A DNA stretch of 64,000 bases, taken from assembly GCF_002844575.1 (NCBI RefSeq), contig NZ_PIQO01000001.1, positions 532,895 to 596,894 of the forward strand, written 5' to 3'. The stretch comes from Heyndrickxia camelliae (GTDB taxonomy: Bacteria; Bacillota; Bacilli; Bacillales; Bacillaceae_C). A model generated the notes under the pieces. It was given only the letters and a program-made list of their open reading frames with translations, had not been told where the DNA came from and searched no databases. This document shows positions 51,589 to 61,500 of the stretch, one piece after another. The number at the start of each line of letters is the position of its first letter. Position 1 is the stretch's first letter. The translations under genes and the position numbers were made by a program.

Positions 51589-53629
51589 ATCATTGCAGGA
51601 TTCTGTATCTGTTATAAAAGGAATAGGAGAGGAAGTAGCAAGTAACTTAGCGGTAATGGGAATATTTACTGTTAAGGATTTACTAGAGCATTTCCCTTAT
51701 CGGTATGAGGACTATCGTTTAAGAGATCTACAAGAGGTTAAACACGAGGAAAGAATAACGGTAGAAGGGAAGGTTCATAGTGAGCCTTCTCTTATCTTTT
51801 ATAATCGAAAACGTTCCAGATTAACCGTTCATTTATTGGTGGGCAGATATCTCATAAAGGTTATCTTTTTTAATCAGGCATATTTAAAAAAGAAAATAAA
51901 TGTTCAAGATACCATTACGGTTACGGGAAAATGGGACCAGCATCGACAAACAATTACGGCACAAGAATTGAAAATAGGTCCATACCAATTACCAACTGAA
52001 TTTGAACCTGTATATTCGGTCCGGGGGAAATTGTCTGTAAAACAACTAAGAAAATATATAAAGCAGGCTTACCAAGCATATAGTAGTGAAATAGAAGAAA
52101 ATATCCCAGCCTCACTCAGATTAAAATATAAACTGCTGGATAGGAAGGATGCTATCTTTTCTTTACACTTTCCAAAATCACAGGCTGATGTAAAGCAGGC
52201 ACGAAGAAGGATTGTCTATGAAGAATTTTTATTTTTTCAGTTAAAAATGCAAGCATTGCGAAAGTTTGAAAGAGAGAATTCAGGCGGAATTTCTCATAAT
52301 TATGATTTAATGAAACTAAAAGAATTTATATCCTCTTTGCCATTTTCGTTAACAAATGCTCAAAAAAGAGTAGTAAATGAAATTTGTGCAGATTTAAAGT
52401 CACCTATTAGAATGAATAGGTTGCTTCAGGGGGATGTCGGTTCAGGAAAAACAGCTGTTGCTGCTATTGCCCTCTATGCCAGTGTTACGGCTGGATACCA
52501 AGGCGCGTTAATGGTACCAACAGAAATATTGGCAGAACAGCATGCGGACTCTTTATTTCAATTACTTCAGCCTATGGGCATTAATATTGCATTATTAACC
52601 AGCTCTGTGAAAGGAAAGAAAAGAAATGAACTTTTAGAAAGGCTAAAAAACGGTGAAATTGATATTCTAATTGGTACACATGCACTTATACAGCATGATG
52701 TCTCTTTCCGTAAACTAGGTCTTGTAGTTACAGATGAACAACATCGTTTTGGTGTGGAACAACGAAAAATTTTAAGGGAAAAAGGGGAAACACCAGACGT
52801 TCTTTTCATGACGGCAACACCTATACCGAGAACTTTAGCCATTACTGCTTTTGGAGAGATGGATGTTTCAATCATTGATGAAATGCCAGCAGGAAGAAAA
52901 ACAATTGAAACCTATTGGGTGAAACATGAAGTTTTAGAGCGTGTACTTGGGTTTGTCGATAAGGAATTATCACTAGGTAGACAAGCTTATATTATTTGCC
53001 CCTTGATTGAAGAATCAGATAAATTAGATGTCCAAAACGCAATTGATGTATATGATATGCTTTCGAATTACTACGGGAATCGCTATCGAGTACGACTTAT
53101 GCATGGGAGACTTCCTTCCAAGGAAAAGGATGAAGTAATGAATCTATTTAGTGAAAATGAGATTCAAATTCTTGTTTCCACAACGGTAGTCGAGGTTGGA
53201 GTAAATGTACCGAATGCAACTATAATGGTGATATATGATGCAGAACGCTTTGGATTATCGCAGCTCCATCAACTTCGAGGTCGTGTTGGCAGAGGAAGTG
53301 ACCAATCTTATTGCATTTTGCTGGCAGATCCGAAAACAGAAATAGGGAAAGAAAGAATGAAAATCATGACCGAAACCAATGATGGTTTTGTATTAAGTGA
53401 AAAGGATCTGGAATTAAGAGGGCCAGGTGATTTCTTTGGAAAAAAACAAAGTGGGTTACCGGAATTTAAAGTTGCAGATATGGTTCACGACTATCGAACC
53501 TTAGAAACAGCAAGAAAAGATGCCATGGACATAATTCATCTTGAAGATTTTTGGACGAATCCAGAATATCAAAGTTTAAAGACATTTTTAGAACATTCGG
53601 GAATAATGGATGGAGAAAAACTAGATTAA
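51581..53629 (+). CDS. recG: ATP-dependent DNA helicase RecG
   Basis: RecG reverses stalled forks and unwinds Holliday junctions and R-loops. The 682-residue protein has the wedge (OB) domain near residues 60-150 (RITVEGKVHSEPSLIFYNRKRSRLTVHL), Walker A GSGKT at 287-291, the DEQH box (VVTDEQHRFG), and the C-terminal motifs STTVVEVGVNVPNATIMV and QLHQLRGRVGRGSDQSYC. Length equals B. subtilis. ATG 51581 lies in the end of sdaAA. The downstream terminator overlaps the fapR promoter. Confidence 0.97.
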   Translation: MSKSLQDSVSVIKGIGEEVASNLAVMGIFTVKDLLEHFPYRYEDYRLRDLQEVKHEERITVEGKVHSEPSLIFYNRKRSRLTVHLLVGRYLIKVIFFNQAYLKKKINVQDTITVTGKWDQHRQTITAQELKIGPYQLPTEFEPVYSVRGKLSVKQLRKYIKQAYQAYSSEIEENIPASLRLKYKLLDRKDAIFSLHFPKSQADVKQARRRIVYEEFLFFQLKMQALRKFERENSGGISHNYDLMKLKEFISSLPFSLTNAQKRVVNEICADLKSPIRMNRLLQGDVGSGKTAVAAIALYASVTAGYQGALMVPTEILAEQHADSLFQLLQPMGINIALLTSSVKGKKRNELLERLKNGEIDILIGTHALIQHDVSFRKLGLVVTDEQHRFGVEQRKILREKGETPDVLFMTATPIPRTLAITAFGEMDVSIIDEMPAGRKTIETYWVKHEVLERVLGFVDKELSLGRQAYIICPLIEESDKLDVQNAIDVYDMLSNYYGNRYRVRLMHGRLPSKEKDEVMNLFSENEIQILVSTTVVEVGVNVPNATIMVIYDAERFGLSQLHQLRGRVGRGSDQSYCILLADPKTEIGKERMKIMTETNDGFVLSEKDLELRGPGDFFGKKQSGLPEFKVADMVHDYRTLETARKDAMDIIHLEDFWTNPEYQSLKTFLEHSGIMDGEKLD

Positions 53630-53634
53630 GAGGA

Positions 53635-53675
53635 AGGGAGTAGAAGGTGATTCTTGCAATCTTCTCTCCCTTTTT
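53635..53675 (+). terminator. Terminator after recG
   Basis: agggag-t-agaag (53635-53646) pairs with cttctctccct (53661-53671) with one bulge, followed by ttttt. The stem overlaps the -35 and spacer of the fapR promoter. Confidence 0.8.
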
Positions 53676-53703
53676 ATATACTACTATTAGTACCAAGTCC
53701 TAA
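53654..53703 (+). promoter_or_regulatory. fapR promoter and FapR operator
   Basis: TTGCAA (53654-53659) and TATACT (53677-53682) are 17 bases apart. TTAGTACCAAGTCCTAA (53687-53703) matches the 17-bp FapR operator TTAGTACCTGGTACTAA at most positions and lies over the expected transcription start. Malonyl-CoA releases FapR, so the operon responds to fatty-acid precursor supply. Confidence 0.85.
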
Positions 53704-53721
53704 TATCGTGTGGTGTTATAA

Positions 53722-54318
53722 ATGAGATTGGCAAAAAAAGAGAGACAAAAACAGCTGTTGATCACAATAAAAGAAAATCCATTCATTACAGATGAAGAAC
53801 TTTCGGAAAAATTCAGTGTGAGTGTGCAAACTATTCGTTTGGATCGCCTAGAATTATCAATACCGGAGCTTAGGGAAAGAATAAAAAACGTCGCCGAAAA
53901 ACAATTCGGAGATGAAGTAAAGGCTCTTCCTATAGATGAAGTGATTGGCGAAATTATCGATATTGAATTGGATAAAAGTGCAATTTCTATATTTGATGTT
54001 CGAAAGGAACATGTGTTTAAACGAAATTCGATTGCACGTGGACATCATCTTTTTGCTCAGGCTAATTCTTTAGCTGTGGCAGTCATTAACGATGAGTTAG
54101 CCTTAACAAGCAAGGCAAATATTCATTTTACTCACTCTGTAAAAGAGGGGGAGAGAGTCATCGCTAAAGCAAAAGTTCGAGAAGAAAAAGGCAGTGACAG
54201 AACCATTGTTGAAGTGAAGAGTTTTGTAGGAAATAGGCTTGTATTTACAGGTGATTTTGAAATGTATCGAAATAGTTTAAATGAAGATTCGCCAATGAAA
54301 TCGAATGAAAAAGGATGA
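53722..54318 (+). CDS. fapR: Fatty acid and phospholipid biosynthesis repressor FapR
   Basis: FapR represses lipid synthesis genes and is released by malonyl-CoA. Residues 1-60 form a DeoR-like helix-turn-helix ([38 protein letters not shown]). The rest is a hot-dog effector domain ([37 protein letters not shown]). Length is 198 residues; the last 10 or so residues ([12 protein letters not shown]) extend beyond what I recall for B. subtilis (188). It heads the plsX-fabD-fabG-acpP operon and should repress itself through the operator just upstream. Confidence 0.97.
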   Translation: MRLAKKERQKQLLITIKENPFITDEELSEKFSVSVQTIRLDRLELSIPELRERIKNVAEKQFGDEVKALPIDEVIGEIIDIELDKSAISIFDVRKEHVFKRNSIARGHHLFAQANSLAVAVINDELALTSKANIHFTHSVKEGERVIAKAKVREEKGSDRTIVEVKSFVGNRLVFTGDFEMYRNSLNEDSPMKSNEKG

Positions 54319-54325
54319 ATGTAAG

Positions 54326-55303
54326 ATGAAGATCGCAATAGATGCTATGGGTGGAGACCATGCCCCAAAGGAGATTGTTTTGGGTATTAATAGAGCAATT
54401 GAGGAATTTAGAGATATTGAAATTCTTCTATATGGGGATGAATCTCAAATTAAGCAATATTTACAGCCAAATTCGAGAGTGCAAGTTATACATACAGATG
54501 AAGTAATATCAGGTTCAGATGAACCAGTTAAGGCAGTAAGAAGAAAAAAGAATGCGTCCATGGTATTAATGGCACAGGCTGTAGCAAACGGAGAAGCAGA
54601 TGCCTGTATATCTGCAGGAAATACCGGTGCTTTAATGGCTTCTGGTCTTTTTATTGTTGGAAGAATTGAAGGGATTGATCGCCCTGCACTTGCCCCAACT
54701 CTTCCCACTATAGATGGAAAAGGTTTTGTTATGCTAGATCTCGGTGCAAATGCCGAAGCGAAACCAGAGCATCTTGTTCAGTATGCCATAATGGGGTCTA
54801 TTTACGCTAATAAGGTACGTGGAATTCAAAATCCTAGAGTGGGGCTACTCAATATTGGAACGGAAGAAAAAAAGGGCAATGAACTAACAAAAAAAGCATT
54901 TGAATTATTGAAACAAGCGGATTTGAATTTTGTAGGAAATGTCGAATCGCGTGATTTACTGAATGGTCCTGCAGATGTTGTAGTGACAGATGGGTTTACA
55001 GGAAATATGGTTTTAAAATCAATCGAGGGTACAGCTTCATCTGTCTTTTCACTATTAAAAAAGACTTTAACAAGTAGTTTCAAAAGTAAAATCGCAGCCC
55101 TTTTAGTAAAGTCAGATTTACTTCAACTTAAAAATATGATGGATTACTCTGAGTATGGCGGAGCAGGATTATTTGGAATAAAAGCCCCTGTCATTAAGGC
55201 ACATGGTTCGTCAAATGCAAATGCATTATATAACGCAGTTCGGCAAACTCGAGAAATGGTGCTTCATGACGTTACAACCACGATTAAAAATGCTATTAAC
55301 TAG
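54326..55303 (+). CDS. plsX: Phosphate acyltransferase PlsX
   Basis: PlsX makes acyl phosphate from acyl-ACP, the first step of phospholipid synthesis in Bacilli. Typical motifs are [62 protein letters not shown] and [17 protein letters not shown] 54326 follows aaaggatg at the end of fapR. Length is 325 residues. It lies 20 bases before fabD in the FapR-controlled operon and could accept acyl groups from the YloV/FakA pathway. Confidence 0.97.
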   Translation: MKIAIDAMGGDHAPKEIVLGINRAIEEFRDIEILLYGDESQIKQYLQPNSRVQVIHTDEVISGSDEPVKAVRRKKNASMVLMAQAVANGEADACISAGNTGALMASGLFIVGRIEGIDRPALAPTLPTIDGKGFVMLDLGANAEAKPEHLVQYAIMGSIYANKVRGIQNPRVGLLNIGTEEKKGNELTKKAFELLKQADLNFVGNVESRDLLNGPADVVVTDGFTGNMVLKSIEGTASSVFSLLKKTLTSSFKSKIAALLVKSDLLQLKNMMDYSEYGGAGLFGIKAPVIKAHGSSNANALYNAVRQTREMVLHDVTTTIKNAIN

Positions 55304-55323
55304 AAATTAAAGGAGAGTTCAAG

Positions 55324-56262
55324 ATGAATAAAATTGCTTTTGTATTTCCAGGTCAAGGTTCACAAGCAGTAGGGATGGGGAAATCTGTTGCAGAAGAAGA
55401 TTCCAACGCAAAAAAAATATTTGAACAAGCGGATAGTCGGTTAGGATATTCTCTTTCAGATATAATTTTTAATGGTCCAATTGAAACATTGACACAAACA
55501 ACTAACGCACAGCCAGCATTATTAACAACAAGTATTGCGATTATGCAATGTTTGCAGACTTCTGGAATAAAACCTGACTATACTGCAGGACATAGTCTAG
55601 GGGAGTATACAGCATTAGTAGCTGCTGGCGCAATTTCATTTGAAGATGCTGTGTATGCTGTACATAAGCGAGGAGAGTATATGGAAGAAGCAGTTCCCAA
55701 CGGGGAAGGAACGATGGCTGCTGTCTTAGGGTTGGATCGTCAAATATTAAAAGAGGTGACCGATGAGGTAACAGCGAACGGTAACTCTGTACAGTTAGCC
55801 AACCTTAATTGCCCTGGGCAAATCGTCATTTCAGGAACGGTTAAAGGTGTTGAAGAAGCATCAGCGCTTGCTAAGGAAAGAGGTGCTAAGCGTGCACTGC
55901 CTTTGCAAGTTAGCGGTCCTTTTCATTCTCAGCTCATGAAGCCTGCTGCTGAAAAATTTACTCGAATTTTAAATGAAATCAATATTGTTGATGCACAGAT
56001 TCCGGTAATTGCTAATGTGACAGCTGAACCAATGACAGATGCCAATGAAATTAAAGAGAAACTTATTGAACAATTATATTCGCCTGTACAATGGGAAGAT
56101 TCAGTAAGAAAAATGATAGATCTTGGTGTTGATACTTTTATCGAAATCGGATCAGGAAAAGTATTATCTGGTTTAATTAAAAAGATTAACAAGGAAGTTA
56201 AAATTTACTCCATCCAAGATATGGAAAGTTGTGCGCAGGTAGTGCAAGAACTGAAAGCTTAA
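55324..56262 (+). CDS. fabD: Malonyl-CoA:ACP transacylase
   Basis: FabD loads malonyl groups on ACP. The catalytic Ser91 is in TAGHSLGEYTALVAAG, and the catalytic His near residue 199 in VSGPFHSQLMKPA. The N-terminus KIAFVFPGQGSQAVGMG forms the oxyanion loop. Length is 312 residues. ATG 55324 follows aaaggagag. The order plsX-fabD-fabG-acpP is the standard Firmicute cluster. Confidence 0.97.
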   Translation: MNKIAFVFPGQGSQAVGMGKSVAEEDSNAKKIFEQADSRLGYSLSDIIFNGPIETLTQTTNAQPALLTTSIAIMQCLQTSGIKPDYTAGHSLGEYTALVAAGAISFEDAVYAVHKRGEYMEEAVPNGEGTMAAVLGLDRQILKEVTDEVTANGNSVQLANLNCPGQIVISGTVKGVEEASALAKERGAKRALPLQVSGPFHSQLMKPAAEKFTRILNEINIVDAQIPVIANVTAEPMTDANEIKEKLIEQLYSPVQWEDSVRKMIDLGVDTFIEIGSGKVLSGLIKKINKEVKIYSIQDMESCAQVVQELKA

Positions 56263-56295
56263 TATTTGATGTTCGTATAAAAGGAGGAAAACTGG

Positions 56296-57039
56296 ATGAA
56301 ATTAGAAGGGAAAGTAGCACTAGTTACGGGAGCTTCGCGCGGTATTGGCCGCGAAATTGCACTAGAGTTTGCAAGGGAAGGGGCAGATGTTGTCGTTAAT
56401 TATGCAGGTAGTGAAGCAAAAGCAAAGGAAGTTGCAGAAGAAATACAAGCAATGGGGCGTAGTGCCATTGTCTATCAATGTAATGTAGCGAATAGTGAAG
56501 AAGTTCAAAATATGGTAAAACATACAATTGGACATTTTGGTAAGTTGGATATACTTGTAAATAACGCTGGGATAACCCGAGATAATTTGCTGATGCGAAT
56601 GAAAGATGATGAGTGGGACGATGTTATTAATACAAATTTAAGGAGTGTGTTTTTAACAACTAAGGCTGTTACACGTCAAATGATGAAACAGCGATCAGGG
56701 AAAATTATTAATGTTGCCTCCATCGTTGCAATAAGTGGAAATCCTGGTCAAGCTAATTATGTTGCAGCTAAATCCGGCGTAATCGGATTAACCAAAACAA
56801 CTGCCAAGGAACTCGCTTCAAGAGGGATTACTACAAATGCTATTGCACCAGGCTTTATTACAACCGATATGACAGATAAGTTACCTGAGGATTTAAAAGC
56901 GGAAATGCTCAAACAAATCCCTCTAGCTCGTCTAGGTCAACCACAGGAAGTTGCTAAAGTAGCGCTGTTTCTTGCTTCCGAGGACTCGAATTACGTGACT
57001 GGTCAAACAATCCATGTTGATGGCGGTATGGTAATGTAA
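56296..57039 (+). CDS. fabG: 3-oxoacyl-ACP reductase
   Basis: FabG reduces 3-oxoacyl-ACP with NADPH. It is a short-chain dehydrogenase: cofactor loop TGASRGIG at residues 11-18, NNAG near 89-92, and the catalytic Ser142, Tyr155 and Lys159 (YVAAK). Length is 247 residues. ATG 56296 follows aaaggaggaaaac. The 127-base gap to acpP holds an extra promoter-like TATAAT, so acpP may be made at higher levels than the upstream genes. Confidence 0.97.
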   Translation: MKLEGKVALVTGASRGIGREIALEFAREGADVVVNYAGSEAKAKEVAEEIQAMGRSAIVYQCNVANSEEVQNMVKHTIGHFGKLDILVNNAGITRDNLLMRMKDDEWDDVINTNLRSVFLTTKAVTRQMMKQRSGKIINVASIVAISGNPGQANYVAAKSGVIGLTKTTAKELASRGITTNAIAPGFITTDMTDKLPEDLKAEMLKQIPLARLGQPQEVAKVALFLASEDSNYVTGQTIHVDGGMVM

Positions 57040-57138
57040 TAAATACCTTAATTGATACAAATAGTTTTGTATAGAATTGCCTAAATACCGATAATTTAAA
57101 AAATGGAAGTTTCACTTTATTATTAGGACAAAATCCTC

Positions 57139-57144
57139 TATAAT
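57139..57144 (+). promoter_or_regulatory. Candidate -10 of an internal acpP promoter
   Basis: TATAAT lies 23 bases before the acpP start. At 17 bases upstream the hexamer is TTTATT, a weak -35. A small hairpin, atacaaa/tttgtat near 57057-57074, lies further up. Extra expression of acyl carrier protein is plausible because it is needed in large amounts. Confidence 0.45.
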
Positions 57145-57166
57145 GTCTTGAGGGGAGGTGAACCAA

Positions 57167-57400
57167 ATGTCAGATGTTTTAGAACGAGTTACGAAAATTA
57201 TCGTAGATCGTCTTGGTGTTGAAGAGTCACAAGTGAAACCTGAAGCTTCTTTCAAGGATGATCTTGGAGCAGATTCCCTAGATGTTGTTGAACTTGTTAT
57301 GGAACTTGAAGATGAGTTTGATATGGAAATTTCTGACGATGATGCTGAAAAGATTGCAACAGTTGGAGACGCTGTTAAATACATAGAAAGTCAGCAATAA
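57167..57400 (+). CDS. acpP: Acyl carrier protein
   Basis: ACP carries growing acyl chains on a 4'-phosphopantetheine arm. The 77-residue acidic protein has the attachment Ser37 in [23 protein letters not shown] 57167 follows a very strong ggggaggtg. It is nearly identical to B. subtilis AcpP. It ends the FapR operon, with a terminator 20 bases after its stop. Confidence 0.98.
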   Translation: MSDVLERVTKIIVDRLGVEESQVKPEASFKDDLGADSLDVVELVMELEDEFDMEISDDDAEKIATVGDAVKYIESQQ

Positions 57401-57419
57401 TCGTTCACTAATTACAATG

Positions 57420-57447
57420 TCCCGTTTATTTTAAACGGGGCTTTTCT
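57420..57447 (+). terminator. Terminator after acpP
   Basis: cccgttta (57421-57428) and taaacggg (57432-57439) form a perfect 8-bp stem with a 3-base loop, followed by gcttttct. Confidence 0.88.
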
Positions 57448-57762
57448 GTTAGAAAACAAAAAAATACAGTGAATGATTCAACGCAAAATATCTCATAATG
57501 TGAATTGGAAAGTTCCACTTGTTTGTAAACATAATTAACTGTACCGCGAAATCAAATAGCGCCTCTAATCATGCAAAATGTTTGGGGGCGGCATTTGCTT
57601 ATCGGGATACAAAGAGGAAAGGCTCCGACGCCTGTCTGCTAGCTACTAGGTGCTGGAGCCAAAGAATAAAAAAATATTTGGGCTCCTTTGCGCTTGCCTG
57701 CATTTTTTTATAAACTTTATATGTAAATTGAAATTTTACTTTAAATTAAGGTGGAGAACGTA
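57448..57762 (+). other. Structured, GC-richer spacer between acpP and rnc
   Basis: No gene is supported; a 64-codon frame at 57519-57713 has no ribosome-binding site and a cysteine-rich, unlikely product. Within 57541-57713 three inverted repeats lie in a row: gcaaaatg/catttgc (57573-57598), ggctcc...ggagcc with inner cct/agg (57621-57660), and a looser gagcc/gggctc pair (57656-57684). A run of seven T lies at 57702-57708. It may be a small RNA or a worn copy of a dispersed repeat. Confidence 0.45.
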
Positions 57763-58503
57763 ATGCGTAAAATAAATAGAGAGAAAGAAAAAATTGCAGC
57801 GACACTTGTAATGGAAAAATTCAAGCAATTCCAAGAAAGAATTAATATCCATTTTTCAAATACAAAGTTATTAATGCAAGCCTTTACACATTCTTCCTAT
57901 GTGAATGAACACAGAAAAAAAACTCATCAAGATAATGAACGGTTGGAATTTTTAGGTGATGCTGTTTTAGAGTTAACTGTATCACAGTATCTTTATAAGC
58001 AATATCCGACAATAAGTGAGGGGAAATTGACAAAATTACGGGCGGCTATAGTTTGTGAACCTTCGCTTGTTACATTTGCCAATGAATTGAGTTTTGGTGA
58101 ATATATTTTGCTTGGAAAAGGAGAAGAAATGACAGGAGGTCGTACTCGTCCTGCACTTCTGGCAGATGTGTTTGAAGCATTTATTGGGGCACTGTATCTA
58201 GACCAAGGACTTGAACCCGTTATTCATTTTCTCGAGAAGGTGGTCTTTCCGAAAGTGAATGAAGGCGCCTTTTCTCATGTAATGGATTTTAAAAGCCAAT
58301 TGCAAGAATTTGTTCAAAAAGACTCGTCAGGTGTACTTGAATACACTGTACTAGATGAGCGAGGGCCAGCACATAATCGAGAGTTTGTTTCAAGAGTTTC
58401 TTTAAATAACATGGAGCTGGGGATTGGTGTAGGGCGTTCCAAAAAAGAAGCTGAACAGCATGCAGCTCAAATTGCACTCAGTACATTAAATAAAAAGCTT
58501 TAG
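57763..58503 (+). CDS. rnc: Ribonuclease III
   Basis: RNase III cuts double-stranded RNA, including rRNA precursors and the small cytoplasmic RNA precursor. The signature [14 protein letters not shown] is at residues 58-71, with a second acidic cluster in [17 protein letters not shown], and a C-terminal double-stranded-RNA-binding domain (about 175-244, [20 protein letters not shown] through [14 protein letters not shown]). ATG 57763 follows aaggtggag. Length is 246 residues. It lies 40 bases before smc. Confidence 0.97.
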   Translation: MRKINREKEKIAATLVMEKFKQFQERINIHFSNTKLLMQAFTHSSYVNEHRKKTHQDNERLEFLGDAVLELTVSQYLYKQYPTISEGKLTKLRAAIVCEPSLVTFANELSFGEYILLGKGEEMTGGRTRPALLADVFEAFIGALYLDQGLEPVIHFLEKVVFPKVNEGAFSHVMDFKSQLQEFVQKDSSGVLEYTVLDERGPAHNREFVSRVSLNNMELGIGVGRSKKEAEQHAAQIALSTLNKKL

Positions 58504-58543
58504 ATATTAATAAGAATAAGCAATCTTAGGGAGGGAGAACCTA

Positions 58544-61500
58544 TTGTTCCTCAAACGTTTAGATATAGTCGGTTTTAAATCGTTTGCCGAAAGAATTTCT
58601 GTTGATTTTGTAACAGGTGTGACAGCAGTTGTTGGACCAAATGGGAGTGGGAAAAGTAATATTATTGATGCTGTCAGGTGGGTATTAGGGGAGCAATCAG
58701 CAAAATCTCTTCGTGGAGGGAAGATGGAGGATGTCATCTTTGCAGGGAGCGATACTAGAAAATCTTTAAATTTCGCAGAGGTTTCGCTTACATTGGATAA
58801 TGAAGATCATCAGTTACCGTTAGATTATAACGAAGTAAGTGTTACTAGAAGGGTGTATCGCTCAGGTGATAGTGAATTCTATATAAATAAACAAAGCTGT
58901 CGTTTAAAGGATATAGTTGATTTATTTATGGATTCCGGTTTGGGAAGAGAGGCATTCTCTATCATCAGCCAGGGGAAAGTAGAGGAAATATTAAATAGTA
59001 AACCGGAAGAACGCCGTACCATTTTCGAAGAGGCAGCTGGTGTTTTGAAATATAAAACCCGTAAGAAAAAGGCTGAAGCAAAGCTGAACGAGACACAAGA
59101 AAATTTGAATAGGGTGAATGATATCCTTCATGAGCTTGAAAATCAGGTAGAACCATTAAAAATTCAAGCCTCGTTAGCAAGGGATTATTTAGACAAGAAA
59201 GAAGAATTGAAGAACGTTGAAGTGGGGCTGACCGTAAAGGAAATTGAAGCTTTAAACACAAACTGGGAGCAGTTACATAAACAGCTGGAACTGCATCAAG
59301 ATCAGGAAATGGCTATGTCAGCAAAGCTGCAAAAAGAGGAAGCCAACCTAACAGAAATGCGGGATCAGCTATCTGCTTTAGATGAATCGATTAGTGATTT
59401 GCAAAATGTTTTAGTTTCTGCAACAGAGGAATTGGAAAAATTAGAAGGCCGTAAAGAGGTACTGAAAGAAAGAAAGAAAAATGCTAACCATAATAAAGAT
59501 CAGTTGCAAAAAAATATAGAGGAAGCAACAGATAAAATAAAAAAATTAGAAGAACAAAAAGCAATTCTGAAAGAAGAATATGACAAAAATGTAGCGGAGG
59601 CTTCCCTTTTAAAAACAAGATTGAAGGAAAAAAATGCTTTATTGAACCAATTTAATATTAATTTGGATGAAGTAATCGAATCATTAAAAGGCGATTATAT
59701 TGAATTGTTAAATGAACAAGCCTCTGGGAAAAACGAATTAAATCTTTTAAGACAACAGTTACAGGTCCATTCTTCTAAAAAGAGTAAATTAGATGAAGAT
59801 AATAAAAAATATATAGAACAGCGAAAAATTATTTTAGAGGAAAAGCAGAAGGTAGTAAACCAGCTCGACGGAGCAGCTAAGAAATTAGAGGAACATATAC
59901 ACAAATATCGAGATAAACAACAAAAGCTGGAAAATCTTAAAAGTCAATATCAAAAGCAAGAATCCACACTTTATCAGGCATATCAATTCTTGCAAAAAGC
60001 GAAATCAAGAAAAGAAACACTGGAAGAAATGGAAGAGGATTATACTGGCTTTTTCCAAGGCGTAAGAGAAGTACTCAAAGCAAAGAATACCATTCTTAAC
60101 GGAATTGAGGGGGCTGTTGCAGAATTAATTCAAGTCCCTAAAGGCTATGAGGCTGCAATTGACACAGCATTGGGAGGAGCAATGCAGCATATTGTCGTTT
60201 TAACTGAAGAGAATGGCCGCGATGCAATTCAATATTTGAAGAAAAATCGATATGGACGTGCTACTTTCTTACCGTTGAATGTAATAAAAGGAAAATCGAT
60301 TCCGTCTGTACAAATGGAAATGATTAGCCATGATCCTGCATTTGTGGGAGTTGCTGCTGACCTCATTCATATAGATTCAAAATATCAATCTATCATTTCT
60401 AATCTGCTTGGGAATGTGGTAATAACAAAGGATTTACAGGGTGCCAATCGTATTGCAAAACTCCTTCAATATCGCTATCGTCTTGTCACGTTAGATGGCG
60501 ATGTTGTTAATCCAGGAGGGTCCATGACAGGAGGTACGGCTAAGCATACTAGTAATTCCTTAATTTCTCGCAAAGGAGAATTGGAGGAGTTAAAAGAGAA
60601 GCTTCTCACAATGGAAGAAAAAACGCTGCATCTTGAAAATCTTGTTAAAACCATTAAACAAGATGTCTCCAACGAAGAACAAGCACTCGAAGAAATGAGA
60701 GAGCATGGCGAACAGCTTCGCTTTATGGAGCAAGAATGGAAAGCGGAGCTAAGACAAATTGAATTAGCAGAAAAAAATATGAATGAACGGCTCATGATGT
60801 ATGATATGGAGAAGGAAGAGTCATTAACAACTTCTGAGGCTGTCGAGACAAGAGTCCGCGAGTTGGAAGCTCAATTAAAACATATTGCTGATAAAATAAC
60901 AGAATTAGAAAAAGAAATAGAGGATTTAACTAAGAAAAAAAATCAAGATATTTTATCTAAGGATGAAATCTTAAATGAAATTAGTGATTTAAAAGCAAAG
61001 CTTGCAGTAAAGAATGAACAGCTCGTATCGAGTCGGGACAATCTTGAACGTGTGCAATCGGAATATGATGATACTTATAAAAAATATAGTCAATACACCG
61101 AAGAGTTGAACTGGTTTGAAAATGAAATGTCCAATAGTCATAGTGGTGAAGAGGAACTTTCTGTTGCTGCGGAAAAGAAGCGGATGGACAAGCTCGCAAC
61201 AACTAACTTGATCTCGATGAGAAGAGAAGAGAGAATTCAGTTGCAAACTAAGCTAGAGGATATGGAATTGAATTTAAAAGAATTAAAGAGACAGCATAAA
61301 GGGATTGTCGAAATTTTAAAAGATGAAGAAGTTAAAATTAATCGTTTGGATGTTGAATTGGAAAATCGACTAACACGTCTTCGGGAGGAATATTTATTAA
61401 GCTTTGAAGCGGCAAAACAAGAATTCCCTCTCGAAATTACATTAGAGGATGCGAGGAAAAAGGTTAAACTCATAAAACTTGCAATCGATGAGCTTGGAAC

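Noticed and set aside
57519-57713. 64-codon open frame in the acpP-rnc spacer
   Set aside because: No ribosome-binding site; the frame crosses the inverted repeats and gives an implausible cysteine-rich peptide.
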